In this document: positions 38,103 to 45,889 of the stretch, one piece after another | How positions within the stretch are numbered: position 1 is the stretch's first letter | Layout: each line of letters starts with the position of its first letter | Assembly: GCF_009176705.1 (NCBI RefSeq) | Contig: NZ_AP021846.1 | Span: forward strand, 2,636,001-2,700,000 | From: Pseudoalteromonas sp. A25 | GTDB taxonomy: Bacteria > Pseudomonadota > Gammaproteobacteria > Enterobacterales > Alteromonadaceae | DNA length: 64,000 nucleotides | Reading direction: 5' to 3' | The notes under the pieces: model-generated | The model's database searches: none | Told to the model about the DNA's origin: nothing | Seen by the model: the letters and a program-made list of their open reading frames with translations, nothing else | Program-made: the position numbers and the translations under genes

Positions 38103-38402
38103 CTATTTTCTAAAAATTGACCAGAGTGTATTTTCAGCACGTCTAATATTAGCAACATCATTTCGAGTAACTAAATTCAACACAACTCCCACGGCGATAA
38201 AAATCACTGGTAGGAAAAAGCTCATTAGCTTCGCTTCAGCATCCGAACGTTCTACGCCGTTTATTACAACCGTAGCTGCTGGATTTGAAATTAGCTGAAA
38301 TGCATCATAGCCAGACAATACCCCAAATATGATACATAGGACTCCAAAGAATCTCAGGTATTTGTATTTTAAATTGTCGTTCAGTCGCATCAATATTTCC
38401 AT
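38103..38402 (-). CDS. Cassette-encoded two-helix membrane protein
   Basis: About 99 residues from the ATG at 38402; an upstream in-frame start lies inside attC a4 and is rejected. Two hydrophobic segments are visible (YLRFFGVLCIIFGVLSGYDAF and SFFLPVIFIAVGVVLNLV) with a short loop between (VVINGVERSDAEAK). It ends 5 bp before attC a3. It belongs to no family that I recognise. Confidence 0.65.
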   Translation of the reverse strand: MEILMRLNDNLKYKYLRFFGVLCIIFGVLSGYDAFQLISNPAATVVINGVERSDAEAKLMSFFLPVIFIAVGVVLNLVTRNDVANIRRAENTLWSIFRK

Positions 38403-38407
38403 GGTAT

Positions 38408-38533
38408 GTACCAACGCCCGCTTAAGTGGTGAGCAACGCAATACGATGCTTCCGCATACCACCTAAACCACTAAAATAAACGCATGACAAAAACGCCACG
38501 CGTTGCGAATCCGTCTTAAAGCGCTTGTTAGGC
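38408..38533 (-). repeat. attC site a4
   Basis: About 126 bp, the longest attC here, bounded by GCCTAAC and GTTGGTAC on the minus strand. The long extruded hairpin contains GATTCGCAACGCG and GTGGTGAGCAACG. Confidence 0.8.
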
Positions 38534-39139
38534 TAACTGTTCGATGATTTCGCTAGCAACTGGAACAACTGACAAGACCAGTAACCCCGACATTACATAG
38601 TTAAAAGCAGCTCTGCTCCTTGGGCTATTGAGCGCATTTTTTAGCATAGAACCAAACATTAACCACACACCTACACATGGAAACGAAACCAAGAAAAATG
38701 TTGCTGCTATCATTAAGTTTTGACTAAAGAAGCTAGCCCCTACCGTTGTAAACGCAGCTATTGCACCTGTAGCGACCACCCAAGCTTTAGCATTTACCCA
38801 CTGAAATAGCGCGCCTTTCATAAAAGTAAATGGTTGAGATTGTTCACTTGATTCAACTTTACCCGCGGAACGCACAATAAGGTAAGCAAGGTATAACAAA
38901 TAAAGTACGCCAACACACTTGATGATTAAGTGTAGGCTAGGAAACTTTACGAATAACTGCGCAAAACCAAGACCTACAAGCAGAAGCATAACTGTAAAAC
39001 CAACACAAATACCTGTCAGTAGAGGTAAGCTTTTCTTCACGCCAAAATTCAGCCCCGATGTCATGACCATAATGTTGTTCGGGCCGGGAGTCACTGAAGA
39101 TGAAACGGCAAACAAAACAACAGCATAGAGGTGTTCCAT
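38528..39139 (-). CDS. LysE family amino-acid exporter (cassette)
   Basis: 203 residues from the ATG at 39139, chosen because AAGGA lies 7 bases upstream; the ATG seven codons earlier has no such site. Six membrane helices, with the family signature SSSVTPGPNNIMVMTSGLNFG near the N-terminus and AKAWVVATGAIAAF in the centre. LysE/RhtB proteins export basic amino acids, threonine or homoserine lactones. Its stop overlaps attC a4, the usual cassette compactness. Confidence 0.85.
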   Translation of the reverse strand: MEHLYAVVLFAVSSSVTPGPNNIMVMTSGLNFGVKKSLPLLTGICVGFTVMLLLVGLGFAQLFVKFPSLHLIIKCVGVLYLLYLAYLIVRSAGKVESSEQSQPFTFMKGALFQWVNAKAWVVATGAIAAFTTVGASFFSQNLMIAATFFLVSFPCVGVWLMFGSMLKNALNSPRSRAAFNYVMSGLLVLSVVPVASEIIEQLA

Positions 39140-39213
39140 GTAGCATTCCTTGTTTATCAATTCCTAAAACCTACACATGTGGTCAGCTCAAAGAGTAATC
39201 AAGCTTTCTATTG

Positions 39214-39315
39214 GTACCAACGCCCTGTTAAGGGGCAAATTGTAGTTGGCTACAATGTGAAGCGGAGCGGAACCAGCCAACTGTTATTTGTCCCGCTTGA
39301 ACAGCTTGTTATAGC
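39214..39315 (-). repeat. attC site a5
   Basis: Minus-strand core GCTATAAC and GTTGGTAC bound about 100 bp. The stretch GTTCCGCTCCGCTTCACAT is shared with a6. Confidence 0.85.
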
Positions 39316-40019
39316 TTATTTGCTACAGTAATACACTTCTTACTTACATCATCATTTTCAAAGTATGGATGGGAAGACATTAACTCTAATGATCTTTTTA
39401 ATTTAGTTTGGTCTTCTGGGCTTATAAGTGAAACCTCATTTTTATTGTTTAAGTTAATTATTGAATCTATTGCCATAATAATCCTGAAGGCGACTTTTAA
39501 TCTAAATGGTTTTAAATCTCTAGTTGAAGCAAGCTCTTCAATTAGAGAAATTAAAGAAGATAAAAGGTGAAATTGAGGCCTAACATGAATTGCGCATGCT
39601 GCACCAAGAATTTTTCCTTGCGGGGATTTTATGGATAATTCATTAAACAAGAAATCTATAGAGGAAAGTCCTTTAGCTTTGGCTTTTAATTTTGAAGCAA
39701 GTTTATCTAAATCTTCACTTTCAGCAGTAACTCTAAATTCGTCACAGGATTCTAGGTATTCTTCTTCTAAAGCAGAGTACCTAACTTTAAGGTTATCTAG
39801 CTCTTGTTCTGTTTTCTCAACTTTTCCTTCTAGCTCTCGAAATTTAGCCTCAAAGCCTCCCATTTTTATACTCGATAGCCACTCTGAAACCCAAGGTATA
39901 ATACCAATACAAATTAATACTATTGATATTTCATCTAAAGATACATCATTTGGATATTCATGAATAATTAAGCCGAATAATGCTATCAAGGATATTACAA
40001 TTTTTGGAGTATTACTCAT
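39309..40019 (-). CDS. Cassette-encoded membrane/coiled-coil protein of unknown function
   Basis: 236 residues. Two short hydrophobic segments at the N-terminus (KIVISLIALFGLII and ISIVLICIGIIPWVSEWL) are followed by a coiled coil (about 55-95, FRELEGKVEKTEQELDNLKV) and a compact helical C-terminal domain (RLKVAFRIIMAIDSIINLN). GGAAGG lies before the ATG. The gene is severed from its upstream attC by the IS1111 element, which sits only about 25 bp upstream. Two-TM plus coiled-coil plus soluble effector is a shape often seen in phage-defence proteins, but I see no catalytic motif. Confidence 0.6.
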   Translation of the reverse strand: MSNTPKIVISLIALFGLIIHEYPNDVSLDEISIVLICIGIIPWVSEWLSSIKMGGFEAKFRELEGKVEKTEQELDNLKVRYSALEEEYLESCDEFRVTAESEDLDKLASKLKAKAKGLSSIDFLFNELSIKSPQGKILGAACAIHVRPQFHLLSSLISLIEELASTRDLKPFRLKVAFRIIMAIDSIINLNNKNEVSLISPEDQTKLKRSLELMSSHPYFENDDVSKKCITVANKL

Positions 40020-40141
40020 GAGCCTTCCTTAAGCTATAGACATAATGACTCCCACACGGTGCTAGCCTCCGCATTTTCGTGGGTTAGCTTAAAGCCAGAG
40101 CCATAATTAGTTTGTCAAATAACTAAATAGCAGAGGCTAGC

Positions 40142-41296
40142 ATGACTAAACATAACATACTTTTCATTGGCTTAGATACTCATAAAGAGTTCATTGAAGT
40201 TGCCTACATCGAAGATAACCGCGGCGCACAACCCATTCATTTCGGTCGCATTTCTTCTGCTAAAGCCGCTATTAAAAAGCTTATCAGGCAATTTGAATCT
40301 AAATACCCAAACGCAACTCTGCATTTCGTTTATGAAGCTGGCCCTTGTGGTTACTGGATTTACCGCTTAATCACTTCTCTTAGGCACTGTTGTTACGTTG
40401 TTGCACCTTCGCTTATTCCTAAAAAACCTGGCGAGCGTGTAAAAACTGACAAGCGTGACGCACTTAAACTGGCTAAATTACTTAAGTCTGAAGACTTAAC
40501 TCCTATTTATGTGCCTGAGCCAGAAGATGAAGCTATTCGTGATTTATCTCGTGCTCGAGAAGTCGCGATGAAAGACTTAAAAGATGCAAAGTACCAGCTA
40601 AAAGCACTGCTGCTTCGCAACAATATTAACTACGCAGGCACTGCAAACTGGTCTCTTAAACACTTACGTTGGCTCACTGAACTGGTGTTGCCACACCCCG
40701 CACAACAAATCGTTTTACAAGAGTTTATTCAAACTATAAACGAGCGAACTGCACGATTAGAGCGACTCGACAATGAACTCTCTCACCATGTTTGTCAATG
40801 GCGATACTATCCTGTTGTTAAAGCCATTCAGGCTATGCGTGGCGTTCGCTTACTCGTGGCCGCTGGCGTTGTGGCTGAGCTTGGCGACTTAACCCGCTTC
40901 GACCATCCGCGTAAATTGATGAGTTACCTTGGCCTTGTACCAAGTGAGCACTCGAGCGGTGGTAAAAGGCACATTGGCGCAATTACTAAATGTGGCAATG
41001 GTCGTGCAAGGCGCTTATTGGTCGAAGGTGCTCATAGTTACCGTCATGCAGCCAACATATCGACCGAGTTACAAAAACGACAAGAAGGTTTACCAAAACA
41101 AATTGTTGATATCGCATGGAAAGCACAATTAAGACTGTGTAAACGTTATAAAAAGCTCATTAATAAAGGCAAGCATTACAACTTGGTTGTCACCGCCATT
41201 GCCCGTGAAATGATTGCTTATATCTGGGCAATCGCTAAACAGATTGTACTCTCACCGATAAATCCTAAATTACGATTATCAAGAGTACCTGCTTAA
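40142..41296 (+). CDS. IS110 family (IS1111 group) DEDD/serine transposase
   Basis: 384 residues. The N-terminal RuvC-like DEDD domain has LFIGLDTHKEF (Asp), VYEAGPCGYW (Glu) and KTDKRDALKLA (two Asp). The C-terminal Transposase_20 domain has VVAELGDLTRFDHPRKLMSY and the catalytic-Ser region GLVPSEHSSGGKRHIG. In this family the enzyme recombines DNA guided by a bridge RNA made from the element's own non-coding end, which for IS1111 is the right one. The frame is intact and AGAGG precedes the ATG, so it could be active. Confidence 0.9.
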   Translation: MTKHNILFIGLDTHKEFIEVAYIEDNRGAQPIHFGRISSAKAAIKKLIRQFESKYPNATLHFVYEAGPCGYWIYRLITSLRHCCYVVAPSLIPKKPGERVKTDKRDALKLAKLLKSEDLTPIYVPEPEDEAIRDLSRAREVAMKDLKDAKYQLKALLLRNNINYAGTANWSLKHLRWLTELVLPHPAQQIVLQEFIQTINERTARLERLDNELSHHVCQWRYYPVVKAIQAMRGVRLLVAAGVVAELGDLTRFDHPRKLMSYLGLVPSEHSSGGKRHIGAITKCGNGRARRLLVEGAHSYRHAANISTELQKRQEGLPKQIVDIAWKAQLRLCKRYKKLINKGKHYNLVVTAIAREMIAYIWAIAKQIVLSPINPKLRLSRVPA

Positions 41297-41480
41297 TATG
41301 AACGAATTTGAGTTAATGCATTGGGTCAAGCATCGGGTGTGGCACAACCACCGACGGCGTTAGGATGGCAATGTTGTTACCGCGGCATTGAACCACGAAC
41401 ATAGACTGAAGATAGGTGCCACGTCGAGTTAAGTAAGGTCTGCTCTGTTACTAGAAATAGTAATAACCAACGAATACCAG
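41297..41480 (+). ncRNA. Candidate bridge RNA region of the IS1111 element
   Basis: The space between the transposase stop and the terminal 128 bp is the expected position of the IS1111 bridge RNA. It contains GGCGTTAGG (41356-41364), identical to the minus-strand core of attC sites such as a9, and sharing GGCGTT with the two cores next to the IS ends. Structure and boundaries were not computed. Confidence 0.45.
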
Positions 41481-41601
41481 CATGAAAACCGACGAAATTA
41501 CTTGCTTCATCCTATGCGTTAACTCTCTCTAATTCGAGTTAAGAAATTATGGCTTATAGTTAGGCAAGGATCAGTGTGTTTAACTTGACAGTGGGAGTCA
41601 T

Positions 41602-41704
41602 ATCAACGCCCCAATAAGGGGCTGATAATGCTTGGCTAAAATGTGAAGCGGAGCGGAACCGAGCCAAGCTTTAGCAGTCCCGCCTTAATTGGCTTGTTAT
41701 GTTT
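41602..41704 (-). repeat. attC site a6
   Basis: Minus-strand core CATAAC and GTTGATAT bound about 100 bp. The left core abuts the IS right end. Confidence 0.85.
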
Positions 41705-41706
41705 CT

Positions 41707-42123
41707 TTACTCAATATTCACGTCAAATTTGGAAAATACTCTATCTATACTCTCAGGTCGAGGTAATTGAAAACCAATAGCGACTTCTTCAATACATTTC
41801 TGTTTTCTTTGCTTATTTGCTCGTTGGTCTTTTGACACATACAACGCAGAAGATATAACACCTTGCTCTGTTAAGTCATAAATAACAATACCGTTTAATG
41901 GGATACTAACTAATTCGGCAAAGTTTAGATTTTTACTATTCATCCTTTTAAACACGCATTCATTATTGATTTTTGCCGATAACTCTTCGATTTTATTTCC
42001 ATGAATTATATTATAGGCACTCATTGCTTCGTAGTTTCGTTCAAAATACTCTACTTCTGGAGGTGTTGACTTACAGCCAAACAGCCCCAGTAAACAAAAC
42101 ACCAATGAGATACTTCTGCTCAT
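41707..42123 (-). CDS. Cassette-encoded lipoprotein
   Basis: 138 residues from the ATG at 42123 (AGGAG 6 bases upstream; the earlier ATG lies in the attC-adjacent leader). A lipoprotein signal MSRSISLVFCLLGLFGC gives Cys17. The mature part is short, helical then beta, with a Cys pair (NECVFKR, KQKCIEE). It belongs to no family known to me. Small secreted lipoproteins are frequent in Vibrio and Pseudoalteromonas cassettes. Confidence 0.7.
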   Translation of the reverse strand: MSRSISLVFCLLGLFGCKSTPPEVEYFERNYEAMSAYNIIHGNKIEELSAKINNECVFKRMNSKNLNFAELVSIPLNGIVIYDLTEQGVISSALYVSKDQRANKQRKQKCIEEVAIGFQLPRPESIDRVFSKFDVNIE

Positions 42124-42137
42124 AAATTCTCCTTGAA

Positions 42138-42241
42138 ACATAACGCCTCGCTTAACCGGCGCAAAATAGCAGGCTAAAATTAGCGACGAAGGAGCGCAAG
42201 CCTGCTGTTTTGCGTCCTTTGGTTTAAGCGTTTGTTATACC
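42138..42241 (-). repeat. attC site a7
   Basis: Minus-strand core GTATAAC and GTTATGT bound about 104 bp. Interior GCAAAACAGCAGGCTTGCGCTCC pairs with GCCTGCTATTTTGCGCC. Confidence 0.9.
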
Positions 42242-42663
42242 TTCTTTATTGCCAAATCACTTATTTTATATATTGCTATTGGCCCTCTACAAAAAGCAAT
42301 TAAATCACCTTCAACCTTCTTAGGCATGTAATATACAGTAAGAAAAGCTTTATCAAACACCTGTTGATTACTTTCAAACTCTGAGTAGTTATAACCTTTT
42401 AAATCAATTTTTGTCTTTGTTGTATCTGAAACAATTGTAGATGATGTAAAAGACGGGTTATCAAAGTCATCTCCAAATGAAATCTTTGCGCGAAATGCTT
42501 TAGCCCCTAAGTACTCTGAAGGATAATAAATAGATACATGATATAAATCAGAATATTCTACTTTTTCTTTAATGATAAAAGTATTTAATTCCTCTTCAGC
42601 TTCAATCTCTACACAAGCTAGGCTAGGTAATGAGATAAATAAAAATAAAGCTAAAATCTTCAC
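42235..42663 (-). CDS. Cassette-encoded secreted protein
   Basis: 142 residues from the GTG at 42663, selected because AAGGAGG lies 4-5 bases upstream and the product then begins with a signal peptide (VKILALFLFISLPSLAC, possible lipobox). The mature part is beta-rich (LYHVSIYYPSEYLGAKAFRA, FLTVYYMPKKVEGDL). The stop lies inside attC a7. Function unknown. Confidence 0.65.
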   Translation of the reverse strand: MKILALFLFISLPSLACVEIEAEEELNTFIIKEKVEYSDLYHVSIYYPSEYLGAKAFRAKISFGDDFDNPSFTSSTIVSDTTKTKIDLKGYNYSEFESNQQVFDKAFLTVYYMPKKVEGDLIAFCRGPIAIYKISDLAIKKV

Positions 42664-42677
42664 CAATCCTCCTTGAA

Positions 42678-42781
42678 GGTATAACGCCGTTTTAAGCGGC
42701 AAATTGCAGTTGGCTAAAATAAGTGAGGTACGAACAAAAAGCCAACTGTTATTTGTCCGGCTTGAAAACCCTTGTTAGGTT
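42678..42781 (-). repeat. attC site a8
   Basis: Minus-strand core ACCTAAC and GTTATAC bound about 104 bp; interior AACAGTTGGCTTTTTG pairs with GCCAACTGCAATTTGCC. Confidence 0.9.
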
Positions 42782-42795
42782 TTTGGTTTTTGCAG

Positions 42796-44247
42796 CTATG
42801 TAAGCTTAACCCAACCTTTATTCGGCATTCCCACATGTGCTTCCGGAACAGATGCACCAGAAAAATTAATTTCGAATTTCAAAGGCTCAATTGTTAAAGA
42901 CACATTTGAGACAACTTCAATATATCTAATTAAAACAACCAAACTGACTTCTTTTAACGCTCTATAATCAGATTCATACTCATACTGCTTTGAGACTGGT
43001 TTGGATTCCGTTGGAATAGCCTTAGGAAGCCCAGCAAAATTTTTTCCATCCATATTTTGAGAGAATTCCTCAAATCTAATATTAGCGCCATGGACATAGC
43101 TTGAACGATGATCGTTATATATTTTTTTTGACCATTTATCTATACTTCCTTCTTGTTCTGAATACGATAGAAGTTTAACTATCGTTTGGACCAAAGCCTT
43201 TCTAGAACCGTGCTTATCTCGAACTTGAGGACAATACTCTTTGGCTATAGCATCAAGACAGGCGACATAACTAACTAGCGCTACGGTCTTATTTATTGCT
43301 TCTGTTTCTCTCGCAGAATAATAAGAGAATGCAATATTCACTATTTTTCTTTTAGATTTTTTACAACCAAGATTGTCTATAATTTCAATAACTTTAGTTA
43401 TAAATTCACTATTGCTTTTTGTGAAACTCTGTTTTATTCCGGTCATTCCCTCTTTTATTTCAGGATAAAAATCATCGTAATTCATATCGGAAATTTTTAT
43501 TGTTTTATCTGGAGGGGAAATATGCGATGGAAGTTTCTCCATATTAACCAACTTTGCTTTATCAAGTATTAATGATAGCAACGCACAAGTTAAATTAACC
43601 CTCTCATCCCCGAAACGTTTTGCAGATAAATATGAATGGCCTAGCTTATTTATTACAACAGCGGAAACAATCTTGCCATCAACTAGTCTTGAAGGTAGAA
43701 CTTTAACATCTGTAGCTAGTTCAATGAGATCTAAAACAGGAACATTTAATTCAATGTAATATAAGATATTGAAGGATTTATGGAGATCTAGTTCAATTCT
43801 ATTGTTAGCTTCTTCAATACTTTCGTGAATATACTGTTTAATTTTTTCATATTCATTACCATCAATTGAATATTCCTTTCGTTCATCGTCCTTCTTTTTA
43901 TAATGTTCATGTGGTACGACATAATAGCCAATATCTGTAATTTTTGAATTAGCTACCTTAAAAGACAAACCCAAACGAAGTTCATACGGATTTCCAAGGT
44001 AATCATAATGCCATTCAAATCTGCATAAATTACTGCCTGTTTCAAGATTGGGGTAAAAATACGAAAACCCATTTCTCTCCATAGTGATAAAATATAGATG
44101 CTCAACAAATTTTGCGACGTTCATTTTCTTTATGTTCGGAAATGATTCTAACTTTGACAACGGAGGCATAAAATTAGGCTGAGAATAAATGGCAGTATTG
44201 TCATCATTTTGGTCTAGTGGGTTTCCACCAATAAATATATTCATCAT
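42796..44247 (-). CDS. Cassette-encoded HEPN-like protein, candidate defence RNase
   Basis: 483 residues, unusually large for a cassette and AT-rich. The N-terminal ~250 are a beta-rich domain without recognised motif. The C-terminal part (about 290-440) is helical and carries NDHRSSYVHGANI at about residue 381, an R-x4-H motif of the HEPN RNase superfamily. The preceding TVALVSYVACLDAIAKEYC and trailing EVSLVVLIRYIEVV resemble the ApeA-type HEPN domain found in a single-gene anti-phage system. Activity and defence role are inference. It lies between attC a8 and a9. Confidence 0.7.
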   Translation of the reverse strand: MMNIFIGGNPLDQNDDNTAIYSQPNFMPPLSKLESFPNIKKMNVAKFVEHLYFITMERNGFSYFYPNLETGSNLCRFEWHYDYLGNPYELRLGLSFKVANSKITDIGYYVVPHEHYKKKDDERKEYSIDGNEYEKIKQYIHESIEEANNRIELDLHKSFNILYYIELNVPVLDLIELATDVKVLPSRLVDGKIVSAVVINKLGHSYLSAKRFGDERVNLTCALLSLILDKAKLVNMEKLPSHISPPDKTIKISDMNYDDFYPEIKEGMTGIKQSFTKSNSEFITKVIEIIDNLGCKKSKRKIVNIAFSYYSARETEAINKTVALVSYVACLDAIAKEYCPQVRDKHGSRKALVQTIVKLLSYSEQEGSIDKWSKKIYNDHRSSYVHGANIRFEEFSQNMDGKNFAGLPKAIPTESKPVSKQYEYESDYRALKEVSLVVLIRYIEVVSNVSLTIEPLKFEINFSGASVPEAHVGMPNKGWVKLT

Positions 44248-44276
44248 GCCTCTTTAGTAGAGCTATGCAAAAAAAA

Positions 44277-44376
44277 ACCTAACGCCTTACTAATGGGCGT
44301 AAAATGCTTGGCTAAAATTAGCGACGAAGGAGCACAAGCCAAGCGTTTTGCGTCCTTTTGAGTAACTTGTTAGTTG
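44277..44376 (-). repeat. attC site a9
   Basis: Minus-strand core CAACTAAC and GTTAGGT bound about 100 bp, with the same interior arms as a2 and a7. Confidence 0.9.
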
Positions 44377-44377
44377 C

Positions 44378-44785
44378 CTACTGTTCTAGACTTTTTAGAA
44401 TCTGTTCAGCTTCCTTATCTAAGTACCTTACCCAAACTCTAGAGCCTTTTTTCAGTAAAATTCTTCTGTCCATTAACTCTCCTGAAAATGAACAGCTAGT
44501 GCTCGTTTCGTTAATTTTATTTGCTGTTCCTTTCAAGGAACGCTCTGTAATTAACCTAACACTCTTTTGAACAGGAATGATAATACGAAATTCAATTTCC
44601 TCTGGTGGTTCGTTTGAATCATTTAGCAATACTGCCTCAGCTTCTGGAGAAAAGATTCCAGTGATGTAAGCTATGGCAACAACGTCAGCTTCAGCAACCT
44701 CTTTTGCAAGATCAAACGGCGCTGGTCGACATGCCAGCAATGGGAAACAAGTTATGGAGAGTAATAAAGCCAGAATCGTACGCAT
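44378..44785 (-). CDS. Cassette-encoded secreted protein
   Basis: 135 residues from the ATG at 44785 (AAGGAAGAAT directly upstream). A signal peptide MRTILALLLSITCFPLLAC suggests a lipoprotein (Cys19). Mature features are ADVVAIAYITGIFSP, RLITERSLKGT and a conserved-looking Cys (TSCSFSGELMDRR) with RVWVRYLDKEAEQ near the end. This pattern resembles small secreted proteins with a TIMP/netrin-like fold, but I am not sure. Compact cassette layout with attC a9. Confidence 0.65.
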   Translation of the reverse strand: MRTILALLLSITCFPLLACRPAPFDLAKEVAEADVVAIAYITGIFSPEAEAVLLNDSNEPPEEIEFRIIIPVQKSVRLITERSLKGTANKINETSTSCSFSGELMDRRILLKKGSRVWVRYLDKEAEQILKSLEQ

Positions 44786-44799
44786 ATTCTTCCTTGGCA

Positions 44800-44900
44800 A
44801 CTAACGCCTTAATAAACGGCGGAAAATAGCAGGCTAAACTAAGCGAAGAATGAGCGCAAGCCTGCTGTTTTGCGTCCATTGTTTAATTAATTTGTTGAAC
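44800..44900 (-). repeat. attC site a10
   Basis: Minus-strand core GTTCAAC (44894-44900) and GTTAGTT bound about 100 bp. The right core touches the left end of the IS91-like element. Confidence 0.85.
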
Positions 44901-44998
44901 GAAGCCGCTGCGCGGCAGAGTTAAACACACATCTTCCCACTGATATTTAATACTTTCTAGATGCCATCTATCTCGGTGGCCTTTCTAGGAGTAATATC

Positions 44999-45889
44999 AT
45001 GAACTCGTCCGAACAACTTCGGTTTAATCACCTTTACCAACAACATCTTACCAATTTAACCCTGCAAGGCAAGCGCCCAGCTACCATCGATGCCTATAGC
45101 CGCGCCGTGCGTCGTATCGCTGCTTTCTTTGATTGCTGCCCTGATAACTTAACCACCCAGGACCTTAAAGCGTACTTTGCACAGCTCATTGCCTCCCATT
45201 CTTGGAGTACCGTGAAGCTCGACCGCAATGGGTTGCAGTTCTTTTATCGGCATGTGCTCAATAAAGAGTGGCAATGGCTTAATATTGTAAAGCCCCCTCA
45301 ATCTAAAACTCTCCCTGATATTCTCACTGCCAATGAAGTGGCTGCTGTTATTAACCACACCCGACAACTGCGCTATCAGGTCTTTTTTTTGACGCTTTAT
45401 AGTATGGGACTTCGGTTAGGTGAAGGTGTCTCTTTGCAAGTCTGTGATATAGACTCAGCACGTATGCATGTGCATATTCGCAATGCTAAAGGCGCTAAAG
45501 ACCGCTTTGTGCCTTTGCCTGAGCGTACGTTATCTGCGTTGCGGTTTTATTGGCAGACTCATCGCCACCCTACTTTGTTGTTCCCCGGCAAAGGCGCTAA
45601 ACCTGACGCTGTGATGGATAAAGGCGGTGTGCAAAAAGCCCTTAAACGCGTGTTGTGTGATTGCAACATTGCCAAGTCCATTAGTCCACATAATTTACGT
45701 CATAGTTTTGCCACTCATTTACTAGAGCAAGGCGTCGATTTACGCTCTGTACAGACTTTACTTGGTCACAACAGTCTCAATACCACCGCCCGCTATACTC
45801 GGCTGACCCATATTACTTGCCTTAATACCTGTGATGTCATCAATCAACTGGCCAATGGGTTAAGTTTGTCTTGGGAGTGTGAGTTATGA
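44999..45889 (+). CDS. Tyrosine recombinase of an IS91-like element
   Basis: 296 residues. A SAM-like N-terminal domain (about 10-95) and a catalytic domain with Arg in YSMGLRLGEG, H-x-x-R in HNLRHSFATHLLEQG and the distal His and nucleophile Tyr in LLGHNSLNTTARYTRL. The sequence lacks the extra helix that distinguishes integron integrases. It overlaps the following transposase start by a few bases (ATGA-type), so both are translated together. Recombinase-plus-HUH pairs occur in several marine IS91 elements. Confidence 0.85.
   Translation: MNSSEQLRFNHLYQQHLTNLTLQGKRPATIDAYSRAVRRIAAFFDCCPDNLTTQDLKAYFAQLIASHSWSTVKLDRNGLQFFYRHVLNKEWQWLNIVKPPQSKTLPDILTANEVAAVINHTRQLRYQVFFLTLYSMGLRLGEGVSLQVCDIDSARMHVHIRNAKGAKDRFVPLPERTLSALRFYWQTHRHPTLLFPGKGAKPDAVMDKGGVQKALKRVLCDCNIAKSISPHNLRHSFATHLLEQGVDLRSVQTLLGHNSLNTTARYTRLTHITCLNTCDVINQLANGLSLSWECEL

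Larger units (their letters stand above)
40045..41601 (+). mobile_element. IS1111-group IS110 family insertion sequence
   Basis: About 1.56 kb. Subterminal inverted repeats ATGACTCCCAC (40045-40055) and GTGGGAGTCAT (41591-41601) bound it, with no target duplication evident. A short left non-coding end (about 97 bp) and long right non-coding end (about 305 bp) are typical of the IS1111 group. It interrupts the junction between attC a6 and the cassette at 39309. Confidence 0.85.

Noticed and set aside
38403..38462. N-terminal extension of the cassette membrane protein
   Set aside because: These codons lie in attC a4; the internal ATG is at the cassette boundary.
44999..45889. Tyrosine recombinase as the integron integrase IntI
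   Set aside because: It lies on the correct side of some cassettes, but it lacks the IntI-specific extra helix, overlaps an IS91 transposase gene, and further cassettes with attC lie beyond it.
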